Source: CAYLUN01 sp964386865
GTDB lineage: Bacteria; Verrucomicrobiota; Kiritimatiellia; RFP12; UBA1067
Assembly (NCBI GenBank): GCA_964386865.1
Contig: CAYLUN010000074.1
Location: forward strand, 1-28,189
Reading direction: 5' to 3'
DNA: 28,189 nt
Made by a program: the position numbers and the translations under genes. Below are positions 9,631 through 20,186 of the stretch, piece by piece; positions within the stretch are counted from its first letter, which is position 1, and every line of letters starts with the position of its first letter. The notes under the pieces were generated by a model. That model ran no database searches. It worked only from the letters and a program-made list of their open reading frames with translations, and had not been told where the DNA came from.

Positions 9631-9638
<8 letters not shown>
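8931..9638 (+). CDS. CTP synthase C-terminal-like class I glutamine amidotransferase, degenerate triad
   Basis: A 235-aa cytoplasmic protein resembling the glutaminase half of CTP synthase without the synthetase half. GTCGG at residues 87-91 supplies the nucleophile elbow (C89), and the preceding WVAPGSPY strand matches the oxyanion region. The usual catalytic His and Glu (FHPE in CTP synthase, after HPFF) are replaced: here HPFFIGTLFVPQ gives V205 and Q207. Ordinary glutamine hydrolysis by a Cys-His-Glu triad is therefore doubtful. Databases hold a family named CTP synthase C-terminal region-related (seleno)protein, to which this probably belongs, and the loss may be family-wide. No strong ribosome site precedes the ATG, which lies 7 bp after the previous stop, so it may be coupled. 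Its last 8 bp overlap the ABC ATPase start. The role is unknown. Confidence 0.75.
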
Positions 9639-10312
<674 letters not shown>

Positions 10313-10320
<8 letters not shown>

Positions 10321-12796
10321 GCACTACCTCACGGTGGCCGTGAGGAACGTGTGGAAGCACAAGTCCTTCGCGCTCATCAATATCCTGGGCCTCGCGCTGG
10401 CGATAGCGGCGTGCGTCTTCATCTTCATCTATGTCCATTACGAGACGCACTACGACACCTTCTGGGGCCAGTCCGGGCAGCTCTACCGCGTGGTGCAAGA
10501 CCGGTATCAGAACGGCGCGCTGAACCTCCGCAGCGCCAAAGCCTATTTCAACATGGGGCGCACGCTGAAGGAGCGCCTGCCGGAGGTGGCGGGCGGCACG
10601 GAAATCTTCCGGGACATCGTTACCGCCTCGACGGATGAGACCCGCATCACCGACATCTCCATGTTCGGGGCCGAGGATTCGTTCTTCGAGGTGTTCCACT
10701 TCCCCTTCGTGGCAAGGAAAGACGAGCATCCGCTGGCCGATCTGCATTCAGCGATCCTGTCCGAGTCGGCGGCTATTAAGCTCTTCGGCACCGCGCAGGC
10801 CGTCGGCAAGTGGTTCAAGGTAAACGAGGGCTGGGAGTTCGAAGTGACGGGGGTGTTCAAGGATCTGCCGCCCAACACGCACCTGTCGTTCGACCTTCTG
10901 CTCTCCCGCAAGACCTACTTCTACTATTTCTCCAAGAAAGGCGGGCCGCGGGGTCGAGCCGATGCCAAGGACGAGGAGAAGTTCCGCGCCAGCCAGCCGG
11001 TCACAAGCTGGGACTATGGCAGCCAGGGTCACTTCGCCTATCTGCTGTTGCAGCCGAAGGCCGATTTCCGGCTGGTCGAGCAGAAGATTAATCAGCTCAA
11101 GGGCGAGTATCTCAAGAAGGTCATGCAGGATGGGACGCGGATCGACTTCTTCCTCCAGCCGGTGCGCGACATCCACTTGCACTCTCATCGGACAAGCGAA
11201 AACGGGGCGAACGGCGACTATCGCTCGGTCATGGCCACGGCCATCCTTGGGGTTGTTATCCTTGTGATCGCTTGGATCAACTTCGTCAATCTGACGCTGG
11301 CTCGTTCGCTGGAGCGCGCCAAGGAGGTGGCCGTCCGCAAGGTGTCAGGTGCCTCGCGGCTGGATCTGATCGCGCAGCATGCCGTTGAGTACGGGCTGGT
11401 GAACCTGTTGGGTGCGGGCTTGGCCGCAGTTCTGGTTTTAGTCTTTCATCCGGCGGTATTCAGGCTCATGGAGCGGGAAGTGGCCTTGGGAGCGGTCTTG
11501 CTTGACCCTGGCTTTCTGTGGGTTGCGGTCGCCATTCTGCTTCTCGGCGTCTTGCTCTCGGGTTTTTACCCCGCCATCGTTCAGTCTTCATACGGCACCA
11601 TGATCCTCTTCAAGCCAAAGCACAAAGCTTCGGCCCACCGATTGGACCCCCGTAAGCTTCTGGTTGTGCTCCAGTTCACGGCCTCCATCGTCCTGATCAT
11701 CGGTGTGATCACCATCTTCCTGCAGATCAGGTTCATGCGCACTCAGGCGCTAGGTGTGGATATTGAGCGCACCCTTGTCACCTATTCGTCCATGAACGAC
11801 ATCGGCAGCGCGAAGCGGATGACCTCGCTGCAGACCTACAAAGATAAAGTTCGGGCCCTGCCCGGAGTCGAGTCGATGGCCACGGCGTCCGTTGTGCCGG
11901 GCAAGGAGATTATCTGGCAGCGGCAGGATATCCGGAAGGCCGAGGACCTGCCCAATACGAAGAAGAACTACGACACCGCCTATGTGGATCATGACTTCAT
12001 CCCCGCGTTCAAGCTCACGCTGCGGGCTGGCAGGAACTTCTCAGATAACACGGCGGCGGAGTCCGCTTCGGTCATTCTGAACGAGGCCGCCGTGAAGCAA
12101 GTGGGCTTTGCGGATGCGCGGGCGGCGGTGGACGCCTTCATCTGGATCGGAACAAAACAGTTCAAGATCGTAGGGGTTATCGGCGACTACCACCAGGAGT
12201 CGCTGCGAAAGGAGATCCGCCCGATCGTTTACTACTGCGGGTACAAGTGGCTTTACGATGTCGGGTATTACGCCGTCAAGATCCGTTCGAAGGACGTCCG
12301 GGCCACGGTGGAGTCGATCCGTAGCATCTGGAAGGAGATCTACCCTTTGGACAACTTCGAATACCGGTTTCTGGACGAGGCCTTCGACCAGCAGTACAAA
12401 GAGGACCGCAGGTTCGGCGCGCTGTTCGCGCTCTTCACGCTGCTGGCGGTTTTCGTGGCCTGCCTCGGCTTGCAGGGTCTGGCCACGTACGCGATTGAAA
12501 AGCGGACCAAGGAGATCGGGATCAGGAAGGTGAACGGCGCAACAGTCAGCCAGATTGTGGTGATGCTGATTCGTGACTTCGCCGCGTGGGTTGTCGTCGC
12601 CTTTGTCATTGCTAGCCCGATTGCGTATACTGTTATGAACAGTTGGCTTCAGAACTACGCGTACCGCATCGACCTGTCTTGGGCGGTTTTCGCCGTTGCG
12701 GGTGTGCTTGCCATGGCGATCGCCATCGGCACGACCTTCCTGCAGGCGTATCGCGCGGCCACGCGGAATCCGGTCGAGTCGCTGCGGTATGAGTAG
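10313..12796 (+). CDS. FtsX/MacB-type ABC transporter permease, 8-TM duplicated form
   Basis: An 827-aa inner-membrane protein with two FtsX-like units. The predicted membrane segments are near residues 20-42, 306-328, 360-380, 400-424, 448-471, 701-725, 750-773 and 789-812. Between TM1 and TM2, and between TM5 and TM6, lie large periplasmic MacB-core-like domains. Coupling-helix motifs recur after TM2 (ERAKEVAVRKVSGAS, 334-348) and TM6 (KRTKEIGIRKVNGAT, 730-744), direct evidence of a duplicated four-TM unit. It ends RNPVESLRYE, typical of this class. The long two-unit form is common in Bacteroidota and PVC bacteria, whereas E. coli MacB has one unit plus a fused ATPase. It overlaps the ATPase gene by 8 bp and is followed after 26 bp by the membrane fusion protein, completing a tripartite-type inner-membrane pump. 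No TolC-like partner is in the window. Confidence 0.92.
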
Positions 12797-12822
12797 TCGA
12801 CATCGACAGAAGAGGAGACCGT

Positions 12823-14100
12823 ATGGACAAACCCATTGATCCTGGCGTGAAACGCAAGCGCCGTCTGGCCCACTACGCGCTGGTGCTCAGCGTGGGGCTT
12901 GCGGTCGCCCTGCTTGTCGCGCGGCTGGATGGCGGACGCTCGACGGTGACCGCAGACCTGTCCAAGATCATGCTCGGGAGGGTCAGAAGCGACGTCTTCC
13001 AAGACACGGTCGCGGTTATCGGGAGCGTGGAGCCCATCCAGACCGTTTACCTCGATGCCACGGAGGGCGGGCGCGTCGAGGAGATTTTCATTCGCGAGGG
13101 AACGCAAGTCAAGAAGGGCGATGCGATCATCCGCATCAGCAACGACAATCTCGTGCTGGAGATCTCAAACTACGAGACCGAGGTGGCTCGGGCTGTCAAC
13201 GACTTAAGGTCGATGCGCGTGACGCTTGAGAACCAGCAGCACAACAACGAGGCCCAGCTCGTCGAGTATACGTATGACCTCGCCAGGCTTGAGCGCGACA
13301 TGACGAACAACGAACAGCTGTTCCAAAAGAACATGACCACGCGAAACGCTTATCTGCTGAGCAAAGAGGAGTTCGAGAGAAAGACGAAACTCCGTGAATT
13401 GCTGGCCAAGAAGAGCGAGTCTGACAAGGCCACTTTTGCCGCCCGGATCAGCGCGGGCGAGGAGATGGTGGAGTCCATGCAGAGAAATCTTGAGGTGAAC
13501 CGCAAGCGGGTGAACCAGCTGATGGTGCGGGCGCCCGTGGATGGCGAACTGGCGACGCTTGTGCCCGAGTTGGGGCAGGTGGTTCACTATGGGGCGCGGA
13601 TGGGAACGGTCAACATTCTTGACGCCTACAAGGTGAAGGCCGAGGTGGACGAGCACTACATTGCGCGGGTGCGGCCCAAGCTCAAGGCAACCTGTGAATT
13701 TCAGGACAAAGAGTATCCGGCGGCTGTGTCCAAGGTCTACCCCGAGGTGAGCGCCGGCAAGTTCGTGGTGGACCTCGTGTTCAGCGCGCAGGTGCCGGAG
13801 GGGCTCCGCATCGGCCAGACGACGCGGATTCGGGTTGAATTGGGCGAAGCGCAGACGGCTCTTCTGATTCCGCGCGGCGGGTTCTATGCGTCCACGGGGG
13901 GCCAATGGATTTATGTCGTCAACCCGCTGACGCACGTGGCGGTCCGCCGAAACATCAAAATCGGCCGCCAAAACCCGGATTTCTACGAAGTGCTTGCAGG
14001 TTTGGAGCCGAACGAAGAGGTCATCACGTCGGGCTACGAGGGCTTCGGCGATATGGGCACCGTGATTTTGAAAGAAGGCCCAGGAGAATTGAAGCCATGA
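12823..14100 (+). CDS. Membrane fusion protein (HlyD/MacA-type periplasmic adaptor)
   Basis: A 425-aa adaptor. An N-terminal positively charged segment (KRKRR, 11-14) is followed by one membrane anchor (about 17-34). The first half-lipoyl segment (about 71-108, EGTQVKKGD) and the second (about 233-266, VRAPVDGEL) flank a long alpha-helical hairpin rich in Glu, Lys, Asn and Leu (about 110-230). Beta-barrel and membrane-proximal domains follow (about 268-420). These adaptors bridge an inner-membrane ABC permease to an outer-membrane channel. The strong ribosome site AGAGGAG (12811-12817) sets the ATG. It lies 26 bp after the permease, and its stop overlaps the next gene's ATG by 4 bp (ATGA), so the following secreted protein may be coupled to the pump. 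The substrate is not shown by the sequence. Confidence 0.92.
   Translation: MDKPIDPGVKRKRRLAHYALVLSVGLAVALLVARLDGGRSTVTADLSKIMLGRVRSDVFQDTVAVIGSVEPIQTVYLDATEGGRVEEIFIREGTQVKKGDAIIRISNDNLVLEISNYETEVARAVNDLRSMRVTLENQQHNNEAQLVEYTYDLARLERDMTNNEQLFQKNMTTRNAYLLSKEEFERKTKLRELLAKKSESDKATFAARISAGEEMVESMQRNLEVNRKRVNQLMVRAPVDGELATLVPELGQVVHYGARMGTVNILDAYKVKAEVDEHYIARVRPKLKATCEFQDKEYPAAVSKVYPEVSAGKFVVDLVFSAQVPEGLRIGQTTRIRVELGEAQTALLIPRGGFYASTGGQWIYVVNPLTHVAVRRNIKIGRQNPDFYEVLAGLEPNEEVITSGYEGFGDMGTVILKEGPGELKP
14082..14086 (+). promoter_or_regulatory. Ribosome binding site deciding the 14097 start
   Basis: AGGAG lies 10 nt before the ATG at 14097, inside the 3' end of the adaptor gene. Together with the ATGA stop/start overlap and the signal peptide that follows, it rules out the longer in-frame extension reaching back to 13905. 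Confidence 0.7.
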
Positions 14101-17100
14101 GCACAGCCATCCCCCGAATCATCTTGACCGCGCTGGCCGTCATGACTTCGGAAGTGTATCCTCTGCGGGCGCAGGATCGGATGGCGGCGGTGCCGGCTGA
14201 TGGGGCGATCACGCTGGCGGACTATGGGTATCGCGACTGGGGGCCGGAAGTGGTGCGCTACCGGGTTGATGCGTCCACGGTGGTGGGGCATCACGCACTG
14301 CTCGGGCCGGATGGGAAGGCGGTTCCGTTTCAGATTCACGACGGCGTGTTGTCATTTGTCGGCGCGCTGGCGAAGGGGCGGACAGTTCGCTACAGGTTTG
14401 AGAAATCCGGCGCGGATCGTTCGCGGGAGAACAGCGCGCTGCGTGTGAAGAAAGCAGGCGACTTCTTGGAGATCGCGAATGATCGCATCGCGCTGCGCGT
14501 TCCTGCACCGCAGGAGAATAGCGCCGCTGGACCGGTGCCCGCGCCGCTGGCGGGCTTCAAACAAGAGGGGCGCGGCTGGATGGGCGGCGCGCACTTCACG
14601 ACCGCTCGGAAGATTGCGTCATATCAATTCCGCGTCGTCGAGGAAGGGCCGGCGAGCGTAGTGTACGAGGCGCGTTATCGGTTTGAGCCTGCAGGCGACT
14701 ATGTGTGCCGCTTGCAGCTCGATAACGAAGCCGCGCACGCGCTGGTTACGGAGGAATTCGACTTCGGCAGCATGACCGACGGGCGCGATTATCTCGTTCT
14801 GGATGTCGCATCGGGCTGGACGCCGGATACGTATCGGTACATGTTCAGCGGATTCGGCGGCGGCGAAAGCCCGCTGCTGACGGGTGCAATCGAGACGAGC
14901 GGACTCGCCGAGTATGTCGCCAAGAAGTCCGCAGAGTGGAAGGATTGGCCCGCTTCGGGACCACCTAAACCGCGGCAGCCCGGCGATGGTCCGATGGTGC
15001 TGCTGGATCGCCTGAATCAGACCGGCTCGTTCGGGCCGCGCAGCGTGATCGGGCTTTCAGACTCGAATCAAGCGGTCTACGTCTTGCCGATGCACGGCGG
15101 TAGCTGGCGGCGTTCGATGTCGCTCACGGCGTGGCACGACGCGGCGAGCGGAGTGAAGATTGCGCTGCCGATCGGCGTGCGGCCGCTGGAGTCGTTCCTC
15201 GACACCACGGGCGACACGTCGCCGTTCGCGACGATGACGCACGACGGCGGATTGCCTGCGACGTACGGCCGGCGCATGTGGGCGCTGTGTGTCGGCCTGT
15301 CGGATGCGGATGTCGCGAAGGTGCATCAGTGTGTCGGCGTGATTGGTCTTGATCGCTATAAGAACTGGACCGTCAGTTGGCCGAGTGATTCAGCGAAAAC
15401 GTTCCCGCGCTCGCAGACGACGCCGGAGTTGCTCGCGCGGCTGAAGAAGAGCATCGGCGCGCATCCTGAAGAAGCGCAACTGCGGACCTGTTACCTCATC
15501 ACAGGCGATGAACAGGATGCGGTCCGCAGCGCGAATGCGGCGCTCGCGCAGTTGCGCAAGCCTAACGATTACATCAGCAGCTGGGAGAAGAACTGGGCGT
15601 TCGCCGGCTACCGCGACTGCGATTTCTCGCTCTGGGTCATCCGGGCAGAGGATGCCCTGTCGTGCCCGTCGCTTCCGACTGAGCTGCGCGCTGAGCTGCG
15701 CCAGCGGCTCGCGCTCTTCGCATATTGGCTGACCGATCAGGACCTGACGCAGATGGGCACGGGCACGCATCTGGGTACGGTGAACATGCGGATTGGACGC
15801 TGGCTCGCCGGGCTCTACTACGCATCCCTGCTGCCGGATCATCCGATGTACGAAGTTTGGATGACGCATTACCGCGGCACGGTTGCGTTCCTGCTGGGCA
15901 ACACCGAGAGCGTCGGTGGCGCGTGGTACGAGCCGCCGACCTACCAGACGTTTGGGCCGACGCGCTGGCTCACATCGGCGCAGGCTATCTTGCGGAACGG
16001 CGGCTACGGCGACTTCGGCGCGAAAGGCTATCAGTCGCGGATGCTGACCTACACCGCGAACCTCACGATGCCTGATCCGCGCTATCCAGGCAAGCGCATC
16101 CTCCCTGGCATGGGCGACAGCGGCAACACCTTGGACGGCATGTTCGGCATCGGGATGGGTGTCGTCGAAAGCGCGGACCCTGCAAGCGCTGGATATTTCG
16201 CGTATATGCATGGTTTGAACGGCATCAACCGGCAGCTGTCACGCGGCGGTTCGAGCGGCGACAAATTGAATCCGGATTTCAGCTTCTTCTATTTGCCCGA
16301 CGTGCCTGAGCAGGCGCGGCCGCTCGTGACAACGTACATTCCCGGCTACGGCGTCGCCTTCCGTGCGCACTTCGGCGATCCCGACGAAACGGCGATGCTC
16401 TTTCGCTGCGGTTACACGCGCAGCCACTGGGCCGTGGACGACATGAACGTGATCGTCTACGGTAAGGGCGCTCCGCTCTCGCCGGGCAACGGGCACCAGT
16501 ACTATCACGGGAAGGCTGAGCAGGCCGGGCCGATGCGCAACCTGTGCCGCCTCGTCAAGCCCGCGCAGGACCTGCCCAACGGGCGCATTCACACCGACGT
16601 CCAGGATTACGGCTTCGGCGCGAACGCCGATTACGCTGTCGGGCGCATGTACTTCTCCGGAGAAGAGCTGAACGACGGAAAAGGGGAAATGGAGTGGCGG
16701 CGACATATCCTGTTCCTGAAGAGCGAGCGGGCGAGCGGCCCTACCTACTTCGTGATGCGTGACAGTTTTACCGGCTATGAGGGCGCGCCTGCCAAGACGG
16801 GCCGTAAGGCCTACTGGACGTGGCTCAATCTTGACACTGCAGACCGCGTTAAGGTCAGCGGCGCGGCGTTCGATGCTGCGAAAGTCGCGAGTGAAACCGT
16901 GACTGCGGAGAACAGCTGGCCGACGCTGGCCGGTGGCACGATCGAGATGAGCACCGCCTACGGCGCGTCATCGTGGTTCTGGTTCGACACGCCCGCGAGG
17001 CCGGTGGTGAAGGCGGTGATGAAGATGAGCTACACGGTGGACCCGGCGGACTATCAGCGCCACTTCGCCGCACGGCAGCCGGGCATCCCCGAAACGGGAA

Positions 17101-17849
17101 GCGCAGAGAGCAAGACGATCTTCCGCGTTGAGGGTAGCGCCGATAGAGGATTCTTCTACGTGCTTTATCCTCGCAAAGGCGCTATGCCCACCCCGGCCTG
17201 TGCAAGGCTGGCGGAGGGTGTTCTCCAGATCGTCACGGCCGAGTCGAGCGACACGGTCTTCGTGGGCAATGCGCCGTTCGACTTCGCGCAGGATGGTGTA
17301 ACGTTCACCGGCAGAGCCGGCGCCGTGCGCGTGTTCAAGGATCATGTTGTGTTCTGCATGAACAGCGGCGCGGGCAGCATCGGCTACAACGGCCATGTCA
17401 TCACGGGCAGCGGCCCCTTCGAGCGCAGCGTCGCAAAAAGCGACCTCAAGCCGGGTACGGTCAGTCTTGGAGGCACGCCCATAGCCGTCCGCACCGACGA
17501 AATCGGCGAGGGCATCACGGTGCGCGGCGAGGCGCCGTTTTCGGCCCGTCTGGAAGGGCGTGTGATCAAAATCCGCACTGAGGGCCGCGCCCGTTCTTTC
17601 ATCGTAGCGAATCTTCCCAGCTGGCTGCTCAACGCGCAATTCACGTTGGACGGTCAGGAATGGCTCTGCCTGCGGGCCGATGAGGCCTCCCAAGGGTGGG
17701 GCCGCTATTCCCGAAGCAGCGGCGTCTGCTTCTCAACCCTCGACGGTTCGCATGAGTTGGAACTCCGCCAGCGCGACAACTGGCCGAGCCCGTGGGAGTG
17801 CGGCACGACTTGGACGCTTGTTTCGGGTGTCCGCGCGACCTGTCCTTAG
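14097..17849 (+). CDS. Large secreted protein, probable polysaccharide-lyase/heparinase-like architecture
   Basis: A 1250-aa protein. The ATG at 14097 is chosen because AGGAG (14082-14086) precedes it, it overlaps the previous stop (ATGA), and it opens a Sec signal peptide ending YPLRAQD (about 1-26). The frame stays open upstream to 13905, but that part lies inside the adaptor gene and makes no signal peptide. Residues about 30-420 are beta-sandwich-like. Residues about 440-720 are helical with blocks such as GTGTHLGTVNMRIGRW (554-569) and GNTESVGGAWYEPPTYQTFGPT (601-622), suggesting an (alpha/alpha) toroid. Residues about 750-1250 are beta-rich, starting with a FRCGYTRSHWAVDDMN segment like the heparinase II/III beta domain. 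I infer a polysaccharide lyase or glycosidase. No family is firmly recognised and the catalytic residues are not assigned. Confidence 0.65.
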   Translation: MSTAIPRIILTALAVMTSEVYPLRAQDRMAAVPADGAITLADYGYRDWGPEVVRYRVDASTVVGHHALLGPDGKAVPFQIHDGVLSFVGALAKGRTVRYRFEKSGADRSRENSALRVKKAGDFLEIANDRIALRVPAPQENSAAGPVPAPLAGFKQEGRGWMGGAHFTTARKIASYQFRVVEEGPASVVYEARYRFEPAGDYVCRLQLDNEAAHALVTEEFDFGSMTDGRDYLVLDVASGWTPDTYRYMFSGFGGGESPLLTGAIETSGLAEYVAKKSAEWKDWPASGPPKPRQPGDGPMVLLDRLNQTGSFGPRSVIGLSDSNQAVYVLPMHGGSWRRSMSLTAWHDAASGVKIALPIGVRPLESFLDTTGDTSPFATMTHDGGLPATYGRRMWALCVGLSDADVAKVHQCVGVIGLDRYKNWTVSWPSDSAKTFPRSQTTPELLARLKKSIGAHPEEAQLRTCYLITGDEQDAVRSANAALAQLRKPNDYISSWEKNWAFAGYRDCDFSLWVIRAEDALSCPSLPTELRAELRQRLALFAYWLTDQDLTQMGTGTHLGTVNMRIGRWLAGLYYASLLPDHPMYEVWMTHYRGTVAFLLGNTESVGGAWYEPPTYQTFGPTRWLTSAQAILRNGGYGDFGAKGYQSRMLTYTANLTMPDPRYPGKRILPGMGDSGNTLDGMFGIGMGVVESADPASAGYFAYMHGLNGINRQLSRGGSSGDKLNPDFSFFYLPDVPEQARPLVTTYIPGYGVAFRAHFGDPDETAMLFRCGYTRSHWAVDDMNVIVYGKGAPLSPGNGHQYYHGKAEQAGPMRNLCRLVKPAQDLPNGRIHTDVQDYGFGANADYAVGRMYFSGEELNDGKGEMEWRRHILFLKSERASGPTYFVMRDSFTGYEGAPAKTGRKAYWTWLNLDTADRVKVSGAAFDAAKVASETVTAENSWPTLAGGTIEMSTAYGASSWFWFDTPARPVVKAVMKMSYTVDPADYQRHFAARQPGIPETGSAESKTIFRVEGSADRGFFYVLYPRKGAMPTPACARLAEGVLQIVTAESSDTVFVGNAPFDFAQDGVTFTGRAGAVRVFKDHVVFCMNSGAGSIGYNGHVITGSGPFERSVAKSDLKPGTVSLGGTPIAVRTDEIGEGITVRGEAPFSARLEGRVIKIRTEGRARSFIVANLPSWLLNAQFTLDGQEWLCLRADEASQGWGRYSRSSGVCFSTLDGSHELELRQRDNWPSPWECGTTWTLVSGVRATCP

Positions 17850-17885
17850 GCGCGAGCTGCACATGCGCAAAACTGGAGAACGAGT

Positions 17886-20153
17886 ATGAACATCTCAAGA
17901 CGAAGTTTCGCCCGCGCTGTGGTGAGCAGCGCTTTCGCTGCACTGGGCGGGCGCTCGCTGGCGGCCGAGGCGGTCAGGGGCGATAAGCCTAGCTGCGTCG
18001 CCAAGCTGGTGCGGGACAAGGGCATACTTAAAATCGCCATCAACGGCGAGGTCTTCGAGCCGCTGGCCTACCGCTCGTACCGTCCCACGGCCGAGCTGAT
18101 CCGCGGCTTCGCCGGCACCGGCATGAAGCTGGCCAATGTCACCCATACCGGCATGCTCTGTACGCTGGACGTGCCGTACTCGCTGTTCGGCGAGGTCTGG
18201 ACCGGCCCACAACGCTTCAACTGGGACAACTTCGACGCCCAGATGGAGCTGTTCGAGGCCAGCGCGCCGGGCGCCTATTACAACATCGCGCTCCAGCTCG
18301 ACACGCGCGACTGGGCGCTGAAGGCGCATCCGGAGTGGTCGAACTGCTACTGGAACCTGGTCGAAATGGCCGGGCACGAGCCGTGGCGGATCGAGACTGC
18401 GGAGTCGCTGCAGGAGTTCCTGCGCCAGATCGAGGCGCGCTACGGTGACCGCGTCTTCGCCTACAGCCTGCTCTGCGGCTCCTCGACCGAGTGGTACACC
18501 AACTCGCAGGGCAACGGACGTCCGGAGGCCGCGATCCGCGAGCACCCGCTCAAGACGGCGGCTTTCCGCAGGTTCACCGGCGACCCGACGGCGACGATGC
18601 CGCCGCTCGATGTGCTGCAGCGCACCTCGCACGGCGTCTTCCGCGATCCGGTCGCGGACGCGGAGGCCCTGCGCTACTGGCGCTTCCACCACGCGATCAT
18701 CGGCGACGCTATCGTCTATTTCGCGGGCAAGGCGCAGGAGGTGCTCCAGCACAAGAAGCTGCTCGGACTTTTCTACGGCTATCTGACGCAGCTCAACAGC
18801 GAGCGGCTGCTGCAGGAGGGGCACCTGGGCTACGAGCGTGTCTGGAGCTGCCCGAACCTCGACATGATCTACGCGCCCGCGAAGTACGGGAAGCCGCGCA
18901 GCTTTGAGGGCGCCAGCGGCTACCTGCTCACCGTCGACTCCCTCGACCTGCACGGCAAGCTCGTCTTTCAGGAGATCGACCACACCACCCACATCGCCCG
19001 CGACACCGTGGAGAACGGCCGCAAGATTCCCGGCGGAAACACCAAGCTGCCCGACGCGTTCGCCACGCGGCAGGTACTGAGGCGGGAGTTCGCCTTGACG
19101 CGTGCCAAGCGGACTGCACTGTGGTGGTTCGACTTCCTCGGTGGCAACTATGCCAGCCCGGAGATGATGTCCATGGTCGCCGAGCTGGTGCGGGCGCAGG
19201 ATCGGCTGCGCGATGTTCCTATGAGGTCGGTGGCCGAAATCGCTGTGTTCGGCGACGTGCCGTCCATGTTCCACATCAACGCGCGGTCAAGCGTCGCGGA
19301 CGACCTGCTGGTGCAGCCGCCCGACGCCTTGGCCCGCATCGGCGCGCCGCACGACATCTACAACTTCTCCGACCTTGATCACGCGGGCCTGCCATGGGAG
19401 CGCTACAAGCTCTGCATCTTCCTCAACCCCTTTGTCATTTCCGAAGAGAAGCGTGCTTGCATCCGGTCTAAGGTGCAGCGCAACGGACGGACCCTGCTGT
19501 GGGTCTATGCGCCGAACTACATCCAAAAGGACGGCTTCTCGGTCGAGGGGATTGCCAGCCTTACGGAGATCAAAGTCGTGCGACGGAACGAAGGAAGAAG
19601 TGCGGTCACGGTGCGGCCTGAAGGCCTGTTCGCCCGGGTCGGAGCCGCTGTGCGATACGGCTTTACTCCGGGCCAGAACTCCGGCGCGCCGCGCGACCAG
19701 ACTTTCGACATGCGCAGCAAGGGGCTGCTTGAGACCGCACCGCTCTTTGAAGTGCGGGATGAGGCGGCCCAAACGTGCGGCGTCTACGACTCCGACGGCG
19801 CATCAGCGCTGGCCGTGAAGAAGCTCGGCTCGTACACCTCAGTCTACAGCGCCGTCGGCAACCTTCCCGCCGAGCTTTATCGCGAAATCGCGCGGGCCGC
19901 CGGCGTCCACATCTACTACGAGGGGAACGATCCGACCTACATCAACAGCCGCCTGTTCGGCATCCACATGCAGGGCGACGCCGTGAGCGAGGTCACCCTG
20001 CCGGGCCGCGCAAGCGGGCGGCTCACGGAGCTGTTCGACGGCGGCGAAACCGCGTGTGAGAACGGACGCTTTATGGTTGCGCACCGGCCGGGAGTCATGA
20101 AACTGTTCCTGTTAGAAAAGAGCATTGATGTCTGCCATTTGAACCCTTTATAA
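17886..20153 (+). CDS. Tat-exported GH42-like glycoside hydrolase
   Basis: A 755-aa protein with a twin-arginine signal (NISRRSFAR then a hydrophobic stretch ending SLAAEA, about 1-28). Residues about 45-430 fit a clan GH-A barrel; candidate catalytic glutamates are E202 in SSTEW and E363 in VFQEID, placed like the acid/base and nucleophile of GH42. Residues about 447-570 resemble the GH42 trimerisation/GATase-like domain: a VAEIAVFGD strand, a LPWERYKLCIFLNPF strand and GRTLLWVYAP. The C-terminus (about 660-750) follows the usual GH42-like pattern with a GVHIYYEG strand and a small beta domain. GH42 enzymes are mostly beta-galactosidases, but distant relatives cleave other sugars, so specificity is open. 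GGAG (17875-17878) precedes the ATG. It lies 36 bp after the candidate lyase gene. Its stop codon overlaps the -10 box of the next gene's promoter. Confidence 0.72.
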   Translation: MNISRRSFARAVVSSAFAALGGRSLAAEAVRGDKPSCVAKLVRDKGILKIAINGEVFEPLAYRSYRPTAELIRGFAGTGMKLANVTHTGMLCTLDVPYSLFGEVWTGPQRFNWDNFDAQMELFEASAPGAYYNIALQLDTRDWALKAHPEWSNCYWNLVEMAGHEPWRIETAESLQEFLRQIEARYGDRVFAYSLLCGSSTEWYTNSQGNGRPEAAIREHPLKTAAFRRFTGDPTATMPPLDVLQRTSHGVFRDPVADAEALRYWRFHHAIIGDAIVYFAGKAQEVLQHKKLLGLFYGYLTQLNSERLLQEGHLGYERVWSCPNLDMIYAPAKYGKPRSFEGASGYLLTVDSLDLHGKLVFQEIDHTTHIARDTVENGRKIPGGNTKLPDAFATRQVLRREFALTRAKRTALWWFDFLGGNYASPEMMSMVAELVRAQDRLRDVPMRSVAEIAVFGDVPSMFHINARSSVADDLLVQPPDALARIGAPHDIYNFSDLDHAGLPWERYKLCIFLNPFVISEEKRACIRSKVQRNGRTLLWVYAPNYIQKDGFSVEGIASLTEIKVVRRNEGRSAVTVRPEGLFARVGAAVRYGFTPGQNSGAPRDQTFDMRSKGLLETAPLFEVRDEAAQTCGVYDSDGASALAVKKLGSYTSVYSAVGNLPAELYREIARAAGVHIYYEGNDPTYINSRLFGIHMQGDAVSEVTLPGRASGRLTELFDGGETACENGRFMVAHRPGVMKLFLLEKSIDVCHLNPL

Positions 20154-20154
20154 T
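20125..20154 (+). promoter_or_regulatory. Sigma-70-like promoter for the HzsA-related gene
   Basis: TTGATG (20125-20130, 4 of 6 matches to the -35 consensus) and a perfect TATAAT (20149-20154) are separated by 18 bp. The expected transcript start, near 20161, leaves a leader of about 37 nt before the TTG start at 20198. The promoter sits inside the last codons of the upstream gene, and TATAAT contains that gene's TAA stop. It is the only good promoter-like site I saw at a gene junction in the + strand train. Confidence 0.55.
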
Positions 20155-20157
20155 GCT

Positions 20158-20180
20158 TGGCCAGCTGGATCATGTGGCCA
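20158..20180. repeat. TGGCCA inverted repeat in leader
   Basis: Two TGGCCA hexamers (20158-20163 and 20175-20180) are separated by 11 nt, just after the predicted -10 box. TGGCCA is itself palindromic, so the pair can form a 6-bp hairpin or act as a two-half-site operator. It is short and could be chance. Confidence 0.3.
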
Positions 20181-20186
20181 GACTAT

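Noticed and set aside
13905..14096. N-terminal extension of the 1250-aa secreted protein
   Set aside because: The region is inside the adaptor gene, has low-complexity Arg/Gly/Pro sequence, and would bury the signal peptide; the AGGAG-preceded ATG at 14097 is better.
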